In this document: positions 11,744 through 22,689 of the stretch, piece by piece
How positions within the stretch are numbered: position 1 is the first letter of the stretch
How the letters are laid out: every line of letters begins with the position of its first letter
Assembly (NCBI GenBank): GCA_934045075.1
Contig: OW203737.1
Span: forward strand, 1,136,001-1,200,000
Direction: 5' to 3'
Origin: Yponomeuta sedellus
Lineage: Eukaryota; Arthropoda; Insecta; Lepidoptera; Yponomeutidae
Length of the DNA stretch: 64,000 bases
Notes under the pieces: generated by a model
Databases searched by the model: none
Told to the model about the DNA's origin: nothing
The model's input: only the letters and a program-made list of their open reading frames with translations
Translations under genes and position numbers: made by a program

Positions 11744-11963
11744 TTCGATTGCAACCCCGTATGTCCCCACTGCTGGGGCACGGGTCCCTGCCTGCATTGC
11801 AGGAAGGTTAGGCCATACTCCACAACAGGGGCCAAGTCTGGCTTGGTGGAGGTTTGTAAGACAGTGGCGGGCCTTACTGTCAGAAGTTATCAAGCCGCCC
11901 CTAAGACCTCTGATATGGCTTAACGACTACCATTGCATGACAGCTGGCACCCAGTGCAGTCAA
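11744..11963 (-). mobile_element. 5S-rRNA-derived SINE (body part)
   Basis: ATTGCAACCCCGTATGTCCCC through CATTGCATGACAGCTGGCACC. The 5S-like head is missing. Confidence 0.65.
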
Positions 11964-12639
11964 AATTAGACCGTATTGGATTAAGTTTTCTGGCATAGCG
12001 TTTTTCTTTAACTAAATTTTGCACAGCAGAATTTTTCTCCCTTTGCTATCATTCTTTCTTTTTTTTTCGGCTAATCGACCCACCCATTCTGGAGTTTAAG
12101 CGAGACAAACGAATAGCAATTTATTTTTATATAAATAGAAAGTGTCCTCTATCTATCTATTTGTACAATATTAGCAATATAACTTCAAATTGCTTAATGA
12201 CTTGATTTAAGACTTGATCCTAGTCCAGTTCATATGATTTGAGAGATAGGTTAAAAATTTTTGCTTAAGGCAATTTTATTTATTTTTCAATATCACGAAA
12301 AATGGGCGTCCATCAGTATATCAAAAGATTGGCAGAAGGTACATGTTTAAAACATTTGCATACTTCGTTGACAAAACATAATAATAATAACACTATTTTT
12401 ATTTTTAATGCACTAACCCGTGCTAAGGAATAATATAGCCTTTTATTTCGCTCTTTACAATTAATCACATGCATATTATTCTTACATAAATTTATTTAAT
12501 CTCTATAGATAATTATTTATAAATTATTATTTATTAGTTCACCAAATGTTCTAATTTAATTGAATTGAGAAATTAATTTCATGCAAATTTGCCCTTGGGA
12601 ACTCCGGAGTTACATTTTTTTTTTAATATTTAGAGCACC

Positions 12640-13130
12640 CTTATTGGGCGTAGGCCTCCAGCAACTGTGTCCATACATCTCTATCTTGCGCTATGCGTAT
12701 CCACTCTGGACCTGTGATCGACTTTATGTCATCTTCCCAACGCATGTATGGACGTCCACGTTTTCTGTGGCCTCCTTCAGGGCCTTTCCACTTTGTCACA
12801 TTCAATGTCCATCTGTCATCTTTCAGCCTGGCTAGATGTCCCGCCCATTTCCATTTCATTGTCTTAATAAATTTTGCCGCGTCTATGACTTGCGTTTGCC
12901 TTCTGATGTCCTTATTTCTTATTTTATCTCTCAGGGATTTTCCTAACAAGCTACGTTCCATGCTCCTCTGACATACAAGATTTTTTTCTATTGCATTCTT
13001 AGTGAGTGTCCATGTCTGGCATCCATATGTAAGACCAGGTTATTGCTATTCTTCTTTCAATTTCATCTACATCTCGCGTTGGTTTGAAAGATACTTGTTT
13101 GCCCAAGTAGATGATTGGCAAAACATAGTA
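12640..13130 (-). mobile_element. RTE-type LINE polymerase C-terminus (frameshifted)
   Basis: The - strand frame 12961-12641 reads MERSLLGKSLRDKIRNKDI, MKWKWAGHLARLKDDRW and RGRPYMRWEDDI, the RTE-clade C-terminal signature. Upstream in another frame is YLGKQVSFKPTRDVDEIERR. Two frames and missing sequence show it is dead. Confidence 0.85.
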
Positions 13131-13570
13131 TGCATAATATTTATAAGACCATGCATGTATTGAATACCTATGTTTGACGAACAAGCTATTGGTATCTATA
13201 CCTTACCAGTTTTTTTTTCAATAATTACAAGTATTGGTTGAAGTGCCTGGCTTAAAAGACTCCTAGTAATAAATCTAACATGAATAAGTTGTTGGTTACG
13301 AGAAACAAATTCAGTACTACATATTTAAGTAGCTCAGTAACCTAGATCTGAATTATGTTAATCAATCCCTGTTATCAGTCAAACTTGCATAGCATTATTA
13401 ATAATCCTTCTTAGAAGTTGTAATTGGAATCTAAGAATAATGAAAATACTTAGCTAGGGCTTTTATTGACAAGGCACTAAGGTCTACATCATGACAGCAT
13501 CACATTCTTGTCTACAAGCAGATGGTAAGAGATAGGTTAGAAGTATGAGTTGGCATGCAAAGTCACTCAC

Positions 13571-13706
13571 CAGAATTTCCTGCTAAAGTCATATAAAATA
13601 GTATCGCCCCTATGGACGGGAGATGACCAGCGTGAGGAAAAGTAGAACCGGACTCCGTTGCTGAAGGCACCTCGTGAACAGCTTACGCCGGCCGGAGCGA
13701 CCTGCA
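13571..13706 (-). other. Candidate first exon and promoter of an unidentified - strand gene
   Basis: A clean TATAAATAG lies on the - strand at 13737-13729. About 30 nt downstream starts a moderately GC-rich leader that ends at a strong donor, CTG|GTGAGT (edge at 13571). A short frame ATG ACT TTA GCA GGA AAT TCT G opens at 13592 just before the donor, though its start context is weak. A second donor, AAG|GTACGT, at 13927 could mark an alternative upstream exon. I recognise no downstream coding exon in the window, so the gene is unnamed and may be non-coding. Confidence 0.3.
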
Positions 13707-14538
13707 CATCACAATTGCTACACTGCAGCTATTTATACACGCCACTTAACCTAACTCAGATCTCGAGACACCCTCGCACACCATTCTAACCAAACACCGA
13801 CCGAACTTTACGCACCAGCTGGCGAAAACGTGTAGGTCATTACACGGCACGCACCAATCTAGAATACTTATCCGAAATGTGCTATGTACGTTTGCGCAGG
13901 CAAGTAAATACGCGACGACTACGTACCTTCCGTCCGCAGTCTAAGAGAATGCACCCCCGTGAATCTCTGTGAATGACACAGCAAGACAACTCGAACGATC
14001 GATCACTCACGTATCAGCGCAGGTGAATTAAAATTTCATGAAACACGGGCACGTTGCCTCAGAAAAAATGACGACAGAACAGAAAATAAATGAAAATGGA
14101 CACTTTCTTATGTTTCTGGAACTACCTTCACACCGGATATGAGCATTTTTTATAGTTGTATTTTTTTTTGGTTACATTGAGCTTTGCACATTCTTTGAAA
14201 CAAGTATTCAACACAAGAATATATTTCATGTCAAATTGTTTTTCCACAACGCAGCAGCAATAAATTTCCACGAAAGATTTCAAGGAAGCGATCGAAACAA
14301 AATATGTTTTGAAAAGTGTCAACAGGAAACTCCGAAAACAGAAAACACAAACACTGCAGCCTCACAGCTTCAGTCACACGCTCCGTCCTAAACACAGATT
14401 AGTCCTAAAGCCCAACCTCATGCAACCTCGTCTATTGTACCATAAGCGCGTCTTACTCTGCTCTGTGAATTTGTGCTGAAAACAGCTTATTGAGACTTCA
14501 TAGATAGATGGCACTTATTAGGCGTGCACATACAAGAA

Positions 14539-14847
14539 CAGAGTGCTTAGTGCGAGTTTGACAGATCCAATCGAATAACTTTACTACCGCGTTAATCGAG
14601 CATTGAGTAGTGAGTATGAGGAAGTTAACCCTTCGAACTGGCAAAACGCTGTCACAGTCAACTCGCACTCGCGTTTATTCGTGTTTTGGCTGGTAAACGT
14701 GTGCACTTCTCAACGTAAACCATTACAACTCGCACTCAGCAATTTTAATTTCCATACTTGTCGCTAGGTGGCGCTTCCTCGATGCCATAGAAATATGAGT
14801 TTACGTTAACGCGATCGAGTAGTTAAAAAACTCGCACTAAGCACTCA
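14539..14847 (+). mobile_element. MITE family M1, copy 1
   Basis: About 309 bp bounded by near-inverted ends, CAGAGTGCTTAGTGCGAG at the left and CTCGCACTAAGCACTCAG at the right. Two more copies lie at 30047-30352 and 38005-38284. There is no coding capacity. Confidence 0.8.
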
Positions 14848-14849
14848 GA

Positions 14850-15990
14850 GACACGGCTGTCAAATTTTTGCTTAGCGAAGATAAATTTAAACAGCCGTAT
14901 TCCATTTCTTTTATGGCAACGCCTGTAAGCGCAATCTATGAATTGCTTTGTGAAGTTGTGCTGAAAACAGCTCTAGCGCAGCATAATGCTATAGGGTCCG
15001 TCTCAATTTTTTTGTCCTCGATACGCATACGTAAATAAAGCATACGTTGTGACGCACCCTTAAGATCGTGCTGACAATAAAGTACAATAAAGCTGTTAAA
15101 TTACTGGTCTTCTTGAAAAATACTGAGCCATCAAGAGTCTTAGGAGTCTCAAATTATAAAGTCTCACACTAGCGTTGGGGATGTAACGAAAATGGGGTTA
15201 AATACAACAAATAATTAGTTGTAATTTTACTATTACAACTATCGCGTTCAGGTAGTGAATGAAAGTAATAACTTTTTTATCATAATGGCTGGAAATCAAA
15301 ATATCTTTAACAAATCTTACCTTAGCCTTATATTAACCAGGAAATAAAATGTCTTACAATACAACTACCCATGCAACATCTAAACTAAACCTTAGTTTAA
15401 TTATAGAGCAAAAGTGGTACAGGGTAGTACTAAATACTATTATACATTGGAGTACTTATTTAACTTTTAAGTGTCCCGCTTGTAGGGTTTCAGTGTAATC
15501 GTAACTGAGTAGAGGCTACTTTTCTTTTGAAAAGTGGATTTCTTTATTTTCGACATCAGACTCGTTTTGATAAAAAAGGATTGCCGACGTAGTTTGCTGG
15601 TTGAAGTTGTTGCATTGGTAGACATTTTGATCTCTTAAAACTTAAAAATATTACTTTGTGGCATTTTGCATGGTAGACGTTTTATTCTTAAGGCAATTTA
15701 CAGTTTTTACAGCTTATGTAATTTGCCCTGTAGACATTAAGACATTAGTTCGACTTATCATCCAACCTCTACCTTTTTACACGAGCACAAGACGGAGCGT
15801 GTGATCGTGACTATACGACATTGAAGATTAATAATAACTACATCTGTTAATTCTACGCAAGAAAGACGTGTTATTGGCTGATTATCAATATTAGCGTTTC
15901 CATCATCTTTCTCATTGGTGCTTATTGTAGAACACGAAGTTCACGTTGCATTATTTTGAATTATGAACTTTTTGTCTGTGAATCTGTCAG
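14850..15990. other. Tim44 upstream region, no gene or recognised repeat
   Basis: AT-rich; only short frames. CCAAT-like ATTGG motifs at about 15873 and 15914. Part of it may be regulatory. Confidence 0.4.
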
Positions 15991-15992
15991 AA

Positions 15993-16092
15993 TTTGACGA
16001 TTTTGACGTGACGTACTATTTGACGTTCATTTGAGAAAATATGATTGGAGTTTCGTCTTAGGAAAGTCCCTTTTCTGGGTTTATATATAATT
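15993..16092 (+). promoter_or_regulatory. Likely Tim44 promoter: TGACG cluster and TATA-like tract
   Basis: Between 15993 and 16030 the half-site TGACG occurs four times, twice as TGACGTGACGTA, resembling ATF/CREB sites. A TATATATAA tract follows at about 16082, some 70 bp before the proposed start codon. Spacing suits a promoter with a short 5' UTR. Inferred from motifs only. Confidence 0.35.
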
Positions 16093-16155
16093 TTATTATA
16101 ACAGAGATTGCATTTTTTAAACGTAATCGTATCCAATTGCTAAAGTAAAGTCATA

Positions 16156-16158
16156 ATG
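16156..16158 (+). CDS. Tim44: Tim44 coding exon 1 (start codon only)
   Basis: The ATG is followed directly by the donor GTAAGA, so the first exon would supply only Met and end in phase 0. An A at -3 gives a good start context. Splicing to 16253 opens a reading frame that runs without a stop into the certain Tim44 exon at 16562. That frame has presequence character, which is why this start was chosen. The other ATGs upstream of the 16562 exon are out of frame or closed by the stop at 16546. Inferred, not seen in a transcript. Confidence 0.72.
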
Positions 16159-19100
16159 GTAAGATTAAAATAATTATTATAGGTTAGGTTAGGTTACGTA
16201 CTTTGTCATCGTAGGATCAAGTAACTTACTAGGTATTCCTTTTGGGTTCCAGCACTCCTGTCGGCAGTTATTGTACTGCCCCTCGCGGTGGAAATGTGCA
16301 ATACCGGTCAACTACAAAACCACTGCACTTAGTCTCAAAACTGATCAGGTAGGTAAGCTTAGTTGCATACCATTTGTTTATCTTCAAATTTTCATGCTTC
16401 CAAGCTTACAAAAGAGTTTTAAGTGACGTTATTGAACTCTTCTCCATAATCACATGCATTCAGAGCACCAACAGCAGTTACTGGCTCTATGCGAGAGGCC
16501 TAACTCAAGAGACATGCTTCAAACTTAAGAGTAACCTTCAAATTCTAGTTCACAGTCCCAGAATGCCGCCACTACTCAGCGCGAAAAGGCTTCTTCTCCT
16601 CCATCATCGAGAACATCAAGGAAGATGTGGCAAAGAACAAGGAAATGAAAGAGAACATCAAAAGGTTTCGAGAAGAGGCTCAAAAGCTCGAGAACTCAGA
16701 AGCTCTGCAGGCGGCGCGGCGGAAGTTCCATGCAGTGGAGTCAGAGGCCTCAAAGGGTTCCGAGGTGTTCAAGGAGACCCTGGAAGGGATTAGGGGAAAG
16801 GTCGGCCATGTTTTGGAGGAGGCTAAGCAGACAGACATTGCTAAGAAGGCTGGTGAGTTGTTTGCCATACTTCTGTGAGAGTTTATTTCAAGTAAAAAGA
16901 ATTGCACACCTAGCACTAACAAGCTTAGGTGGCCTTTACTGATCTTGTTCTTATATTCTTAATAAATAATTTTAAAAAATGCTGATAAGAATGGCAAAAC
17001 TTCCTGTGGCAGAGAAGGTCTGTGGTAAATAATGGTTATGAGTATTAGACATAATTTCACAACTGACCAAATTTCTGACCTCTAGGGGAAAAAAACCTGT
17101 TAGTTTTTCCTCAATTGGTTAATGTCTAAGGCTAAAAAAAATGTATCCTTTACGTTGATGCCAAGACCATTAGTTACCTAAAGAGCCTACAAATTTAGTT
17201 GTGTGGCGAGATTCGGCAACTATTTGTCTACTTGTCTAGCTTTTCAATATGGTGAACTATAGTCTCTGCCTACTACTTTGGGTTACAGGAATGCTATATT
17301 TCGGATGCTCTTTACAGGCAAGTTCACAGAGAAGTTCTCGAAGACGGCCAAGGATGCAGCAGAGAGCATATCGGACAGGTCCCAGAAGCTTGGGCAAAGC
17401 TCAGCCTTTCGCACCATCTCTCACGCGACAGATATCGTCAAGAACGAGATGGCGCCGCGAGGGCTGGAGGGTCGCGTTTACACCTCACCCATCGCACTGC
17501 GGAAACGGGTTGAGGTGAGTTACATCAAGTTTAAACATAATTCAGCTGTCAATAATTTAGCGTTTGACTGGATTAACTAGTCAACAGTTAAATTGAAAAG
17601 GAAGCTGTCATAAATGCATGCCAGTGAGTATGTATGCAGTGTCTAATGTATGTTGTTCATTAAAATATGTGGATTGTAGTGACATACCGGTAGAGACCAG
17701 GGTATGCCAGAAGTCTAGGCCTACATCTCTGAGATACAGGAGTGAGTTCATTATGTATTATTATAGTAATAATATAAGCCTTTATTTCTCAACTTTTGCT
17801 TACTATAAAACTAGTTTTAAACAGTTCATATTGTCACTAGCACTGAAACTCGTCAAGTTGTCTCTCAACATAGGCTTCCTCCATGGTTTTCCATGTCGCC
17901 CTATTCAATGCTGCTCTTCGGAAGTTTGGTGGCAAATCATCCTCCCATCATTTATGTGGTCTTTCTCTCCTCCTTATCACATCTCTTGGGTAACTTTCTG
18001 TGATTCTTTTGGTCCATTTCTCTGTTTTATCTCTTCCCTGAGGAAGGTATAGGCCACACCATCTCATAGATGGTCACCCATTCATGCACTGTGTTGCTTA
18101 ACCTTTGTGATCGTTTAAGATCACTCAGGCAGCGGAGACTACGAGCGATTAATGATAAGTTAAATTAATAATGATACGGAATCCTTCGTGCGCGAGTCCA
18201 TCTCGCACTTGGCCAGTGTTTTTTACTTTTATTGGTCTCCAGGTGGCTGACGACGAGCGGACATTCGCCCCGGACACGGAGACGGTCGGAGTGGAGCTGC
18301 ATAGAGACTCCAAGTTCTACCAGCAGTGGGAGACATTCAAAAATAACAACCAGTATGTCAACAAGGTGAGAAAGTGGTTTAGAAGGTGGTATATGTGTAT
18401 ACTTTCGATTGGAGTAACGTTGTTTCTGTAACGTTGTTTCACGGCCCCTGTGGCGCAGCGGTAGCTCATCTGCTACCACGCAAGAGGTCCCGGGTTCGAT
18501 CCCCGGCTGGGGACAAAAAAAATCCCAGGTCTTGGATGTTTACATGTTTGTGATGTCGTTGTTTCTGGTTCCCACGACACGGTATCCTAGTGTGGGGCCA
18601 GAAGCAATGTATGTGCCTGTATGTAAATGTTATGTTATGTACCATGGAAGACAAGGATTTTTAATTTTTTTTAAGTAGCCTAGAAACATCCCACTGCAGG
18701 GCACAGGCCTTCTCTGAGAGATATAGTATAGGCAATCTCAAGCACTAACGGATTTGAACACCCGACATTCCGGTTTCATCGCGATGTTTTCTTTCCCCTG
18801 TTAAATTGAGAAACTAAAAAAATTTTTTTTTGTGGGTTTACAGGTCTCAAAATATGGGAAAAATGATAAAATAATCTTGATTGAAAAATTTAATTGCAAA
18901 AGTTTTGTAATATAACTTATTCAAACCTACCGAGCTAACTCTAATATTGATAAAAACTATATACATTCATTAAAATATGAAAATTAAAAACCTATTTAGA
19001 GGCTAAAAATTTCACCCATGCCGGGATTCCAACCCGCAACCTCTGGCTATCCGTGCCAGCGCTCTTCCAATTGAGCTATTTCCAATTGCAATTGAGCTAA

Positions 19101-22100
19101 TGGGCGTATAATCATGTGGGTACAGTGATATAATTCCTGTGTAAAAACCTAACTGCAAAGTAGGTAGTCGGGGCTGTAAGTAATGCAATTTGCTTCAGTC
19201 AGATGTCGCTGCCTGTACGTAATACAGAGAATAGTGTAAAGAGGTTCCAAATTTCACTGATGCCGGTGAGTCGCCCATTTGCTGAGTTGGAAAGAGCGCT
19301 GGCACGGATAGCCAGAGGTCGCGGGTTCGAATCCCGCCATGGGTGGAATTTTTAGCCTCTAAATAGGTTTTTAAAATTGTCCTTAGCACAGGTTAGTGCA
19401 TTGAAAATAAAAATAGTATAGTATATAAAGTCGAAAAATATAAAATTATACTCAAATACATATTTACTGTAATGTATATAAGTCACCGGAAAATAACAAG
19501 ATCCGCCAGTTTATAAATTTCCTAGGATAATTATAAACTTTCGTAGGATTGTAAACGAGAAATATATTGTATTATCTTACGCCCACATTTTCGCAAATTG
19601 ATAAACTTACCAAATTCAAGCGTAAAATAATAAGTAAGCCTTAACGAAACGCCACCTGCGCTCTGATTGGTTCAATAAATCACGTGTTCCTGCTCCATCT
19701 AGAAATATCGTTGATGAAGTGAAATTTACCACACGAAGGTTTTATAGTGGTCATGACCAAAATAGTAAGAAGTCGATTAAAAAAGTGGAAAATTAAAAAA
19801 CTCGTTAAAATGATGTAAGACTATAATAAAGCTAAAGCTTTGGGACATCGCAATGTTGCAAACCGAAATTAGGTTCGAAGTTTCAGGATGGAGCGAGCGG
19901 AGCGAAGCTCCATCCTAGAACTTCGGGTGTTAGGTTTTTTTTATATAAGAGGAAAAAAAAATGGGTCCAGAAGAACAAAATCATTCATACAGCAAGATTT
20001 TGAGGTTAGATTTACAGAAAATTCAACAATCATTTTCTCGAAAACTACTCATCTCCGGCAAGAATAGATTGCAGGTAAGTAGGCAGGTTGTTCCACTACT
20101 GTAAAATACTAAACGTATTTGACAAAGTAAAACGGCATGGGTGAAATTTTAAGCCTCTAAATAGGTTTTTAAAGTAAAACTGGCCATACTAAATCAAGAA
20201 AATTGTAACAAAAAACATATGACTAGAAGAGAAAGACATCATACATTGGCCTTTTTGCATCTACTTAATGAGATGATTTATACAGCGTCCAGTGGTATCT
20301 TCACTCACACTAGATGGGTGAAGGGACCACGTCGCTGCTGACTGCTTCGACGCTGTAGTGCCTGGGACATGGTTTTATAGATGGTGTAGGCTTGTCATAC
20401 ATTACGTAATCTTATATACTTACCTTCCTTTATATTACCAAAAACTAATAATGTATACGGTACACGAACATGGATGTATGCCTTACGAAAAACTGTGAAC
20501 GAATTACCAGATAAGTTACAAAAAATATTTATGTGCCCTGATAAATTTAAACTTAAGATAAAGAATAATTTTATTCACAACTATAAATAAGTCAAAAGAC
20601 CGTACCTACGGATTGTGAATGGCCGCTAATTATTGTAATTAATTTCTAAATATAGCGCGCCAAAACGTACGTTCCGTAGGCCTTTCTTAAGCTGTGCATG
20701 TAAAATTAAAAAGTAAGAACGACCGCCGCTAACAGGTAAACCGAACAGGTTTCCGAGAGCGGCTAGATTGTAAGAAACACTTGTTATTTTACATATTTCA
20801 CAAATAAAAAAAAATCGAAACTCATCAATTTATACTAGTTTGGCAAGTTTGATCTTACCTAAGTCTATGAACACAAGCATTGCCACTGTCGACATCAACC
20901 AATCAGAAAGCAGTGTGTTATTTGCCGTATTTTATAAAAGCGTAAAATAAAAAGCTCTTCTGTGATTGGTGGAACTGTTTAGAATCTTACGAATGGATAT
21001 CCGTTAGTTTATAAATTAACCACGAGACTTCGCAAATTAATAAATTTGCGAAAATGTGGGCGTAAAATAATACAATTTATCTCTCGTTTACAATCCTACG
21101 AAAGTTTATAAATTTCCTAGGTAATTTATAAACATACGGATCTTGTTATCTTCCGGTGACATATACCTACATACTATTAATCAATATTACTTACATACAA
21201 TACCATAATAATATACTACTTCATATACTAGATAACTCTATATCACTAAGTGTTTCGTAGTTAACTCTGTTCATTATGTTAAAACATGTTTTGAAAAGAG
21301 TACATTTGGAGTTTCTTTCTTAGTTTCTTCTCCACATAAACTATTAATTGTGAAACTAACTTTATTAGGGAAATATTTAGTTTGCAAAAAATGCTCAGCA
21401 GTTGGATTGTTGATTTTTTATTTCAGTTGTTTTTACATCTATCCAGCTTTGCATATAATGAAACATCGTTGTTATTAGTGTGGGATCCACAGCCTTGTTA
21501 AATTATGTAATATGGAAATTAACGTTTTTTTTTTACTTTACTGTACGGGCAAATCTTTACCCTCCCCAGATCTTGGACTGGAAGATAAAATACGACGAGT
21601 CGAACAACCCCATGTTGCGAGCGTCGCGGCTCATCACGGAGAAGGTGAGCAGTCTCTTCGGCAACGTCTTCGAGAAGACCGAGCTGTCCAAGACGCTCAC
21701 GGAGATCTGCAAGGTGGACCCGAACTTCACCTCCCAGAAGTTCCTAGACGATTGCGCGAACGACATCATACCGAACATTCTAGAGGCGATGGTCCGGGGC
21801 GACTTGGAAATATTAAAGGATTGGTGCTACGAGGGCGTGTACAACATCCTCGCGACGCCGATGAAGCAGTGCAAGCAGCTCGGGTACCGTCTCGACTCGA
21901 AGATCCTCGACATAGAACAGATAGAACTGGTCATGGGCAAGATGATGGACCAGGGGCCCGTGCTCGTCATCACATTCCAGTCCCAGCAGATCATGTGCGT
22001 GAGAGACGCGAAGAATAACGTCATAGAAGGCGACCCCGACAAGGTCATGCGGGTGAATTACGTGTGGGTCTTGTGCCGAGACCCGCAGGAGCTCAATCCG

Positions 22101-22157
22101 AAAGCGGCCTGGCGGTTGCTCGAGCTATCCGCGAACAGTGTCGAACAGTTAATATAG
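16156..22157 (+). CDS. Tim44: Tim44, mitochondrial inner-membrane import motor subunit (whole gene, six coding exons)
   Basis: Joining 16156-16158, 16253-16352, 16562-16852, 17318-17514, 18243-18365 and 21570-22157 gives 1302 nt, that is 433 residues and a TAG stop. Every intron is GT-AG and all phases agree. Tim44 is known to tether mtHsp70 to the TIM23 channel on the matrix side. Residues 1 to about 38 are rich in Arg, Lys, Ser and Cys with few acidic residues, as in a mitochondrial presequence. The next part holds the family signature GFFSSIIENIKED and charged helices (KEMKENIKRFREEAQKLE). From about residue 245 runs the Tim44 C-terminal domain, with GDLEILKDWCYEGVYN, DQGPVLVITFQ and GDPDKVMRVNYVWVLCRDP. 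The length is close to animal Tim44 (about 430-450). It is tail to tail with EML. The family call is near certain; the one-codon first exon is inferred. Confidence 0.97.
16253..16352 (+). CDS. Tim44: Tim44 coding exon 2 (mitochondrial presequence)
   Basis: The acceptor TTTGGGTTCCAG precedes the exon and the donor G|GTAAGC follows it. The exon gives 33 codons (starting HSCRQLLYCPSRWKC) plus one base, and that base joins AA of the next exon to make Glu. Basic and hydroxylated residues dominate and there is a single Asp, as expected for a cleavable matrix-targeting sequence. A second donor, CAG|GTAGGT, lies 4 nt upstream but gives the wrong phase for the next exon. Confidence 0.75.
16562..16852 (+). 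CDS. Tim44: Tim44 coding exon 3 (N-terminal motor-binding region)
   Basis: The exon starts after the acceptor CCCAG and ends at G|GTGAGT (phase 1). It encodes about residues 35-132: CRHYSARKGFFSS, then long charged amphipathic helices rich in Lys and Glu. In the family this segment contacts mtHsp70, Tim23 and Tim14/16. An in-frame stop at 16546 rules out extending the exon upstream. Confidence 0.96.
17318..17514 (+). CDS. Tim44: Tim44 coding exon 4
   Basis: The exon lies between the acceptor CTTTACAG and the donor GAG|GTGAGT. It starts in phase 1 (G+GC, Gly) and ends in phase 0. It encodes residues 132-197, with KFTEKFSKTAKDAAESI followed by a linker ending in VYTSPIALRKRVE, which joins the helical N-terminal region to the C-terminal domain. 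Confidence 0.96.
17820..18060 (-). mobile_element. LINE polymerase C-terminal fragment in Tim44 intron 4
   Basis: - strand WEDDLPPNFRRAALNRATWK then TMEEAYVER matches LINE tails, preceded by a stop in RPHK*W. Dead fragment. Confidence 0.7.
18074..18153 (-). mobile_element. 5S-like SINE, second subfamily (Tim44 intron 4)
   Basis: Reverse strand AACGATCACAAAGGTTAAGC then GAATGGGTGACC keeps the 5S box spacing; the tail is missing. Confidence 0.5.
18243..18365 (+). CDS. Tim44: Tim44 coding exon 5
   Basis: This is a 123-nt, 41-codon phase 0/0 exon between TCTCCAG and AAG|GTGAGA. It encodes VADDERTFAPDTETVGVELH then KFYQQWETFKNNNQYVNK, the conserved stretch just before the Tim44 C-terminal domain. 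The intron after it is 3.2 kb and full of repeats. Confidence 0.96.
18440..18645 (+). mobile_element. tRNA-derived SINE family B, copy 1 (Tim44 intron 5)
   Basis: A-box TGGCGCAGCGGTAGC and B-box GGTTCGATCCC form a Gly-like tRNA head. The body reads AGGTCTTGGATGTTTACATG then CCCACGACACGG and GTGGGGCCAGAAGCAATG. Confidence 0.8.
18987..19430. mobile_element. tRNA-like repeat family A, inverted pair
   Basis: A - copy (18987-19097) with a duplicated TTGAGCTA region is followed head to head by a full + copy (19098-19430) that ends AAAATAAAAATAGTATAG. It lies in Tim44 intron 5. Confidence 0.75.
19481..21160. mobile_element. 1.68-kb foldback DNA element in Tim44 intron 5
   Basis: About 140 bp at 19482 (GTCACCGGAAAATAACAAG...) recurs inverted at the other end (...CTTGTTATCTTCCGGTGAC at 21160). 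Both arms contain TTTATAAATTTCCTAGG and CGTAGGATTGTAAACGAG. ATATA flanks both sides as a possible target duplication. No frame of 60 or more codons exists inside, so it is non-autonomous. It carries a hairpin at 19878-19925 (GGATGGAGC...GCTCCATCC), a tRNA-like repeat scrap (20132-20176) and a SINE tail (20238-20390). The superfamily is unknown to me. Confidence 0.75.
21570..22157 (+). CDS. Tim44: Tim44 coding exon 6 (C-terminal domain and stop)
   Basis: The acceptor CCTCCCCAG is followed by 195 codons and TAG. The sequence opens ILDWKIKYDESNNPMLRAS and includes LTEICKVDPNF, NILEAMVRGDLEILKDWCYE, SKILDIEQIELVMGKMM and AAWRLLELSANS. This is the hydrophobic-pocket Tim44 domain thought to sit on the inner membrane, and it is complete with no frameshift. 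The exon is GC-rich against AT-rich flanks. Confidence 0.98.
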   Translation: MLDWKIKYDESNNPMLRASRLITEKVSSLFGNVFEKTELSKTLTEICKVDPNFTSQKFLDDCANDIIPNILEAMVRGDLEILKDWCYEGVYNILATPMKQCKQLGYRLDSKILDIEQIELVMGKMMDQGPVLVITFQSQQIMCVRDAKNNVIEGDPDKVMRVNYVWVLCRDPQELNPKAAWRLLELSANSVEQLI

Positions 22158-22611
22158 GCGAAATTACATGTATAGTTTGTGAATTAAATCGTTGAACGAT
22201 CAAGCCCTGGTTTTCGTAGACCCAAATGGAATACCCTCGTTTTCGCCGTGGACGCAATGTTGGCGTGTTACTATGAAAGTAAATATGTTTTTGTAGTAGT
22301 GAAATGTATACTGCTATGAAAGTAACGTGCTGTTGTTTATAGTAGAGAAATGTTTGATGTCTATTGTTGAAGTGGCAAATATCTTTAATTTGTTGGTTTA
22401 TAGTTTTCTGTTACCGTAAGCCCAAGTATCTTATCAATTCCGTGGTATTATTACGTTTACCTGATAAGATTACTGTCCCACAAAAACTTCTCTAGACAGC
22501 TTCAGTTTTTAAACGTGGAAGTGACGTATTTAATTTTTTGCCTATTATATTAATTTTTCTACTAATTTATTTAATAGGCTATTGTTTTTGTTATATGTTA
22601 ATATTGTTTGT

Positions 22612-22617
22612 AATAAA
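22612..22617 (+). promoter_or_regulatory. Tim44 polyadenylation signal (AATAAA)
   Basis: AATAAA lies 455 nt after the Tim44 stop in an AT-rich 3' UTR free of recognised repeats. It is the first standard hexamer after the stop. Confidence 0.6.
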
Positions 22618-22689
22618 TAGTTTAATTTTAAACTTTACATCGCTTTTCAATGAACGAAGTATTTGGATTTTTATATCCTACTAATATTA

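Noticed and set aside
12693..12971. + strand 92-codon protein
   Set aside because: Antisense to the RTE-type LINE frame, which has clear family motifs.
16374..16793. A 139-codon frame over Tim44 exon 3
   Set aside because: Wrong frame over the real exon; the in-phase Tim44 frame explains the region.
18448..18515. Gly-type tRNA gene
   Set aside because: Same head plus body recurs at 40674, 47089 and 56588; a tRNA-derived SINE.
21512..22048. Other-frame reading frames over Tim44 exon 6
   Set aside because: Shadows of the GC-rich real exon; no start, family or splice support.
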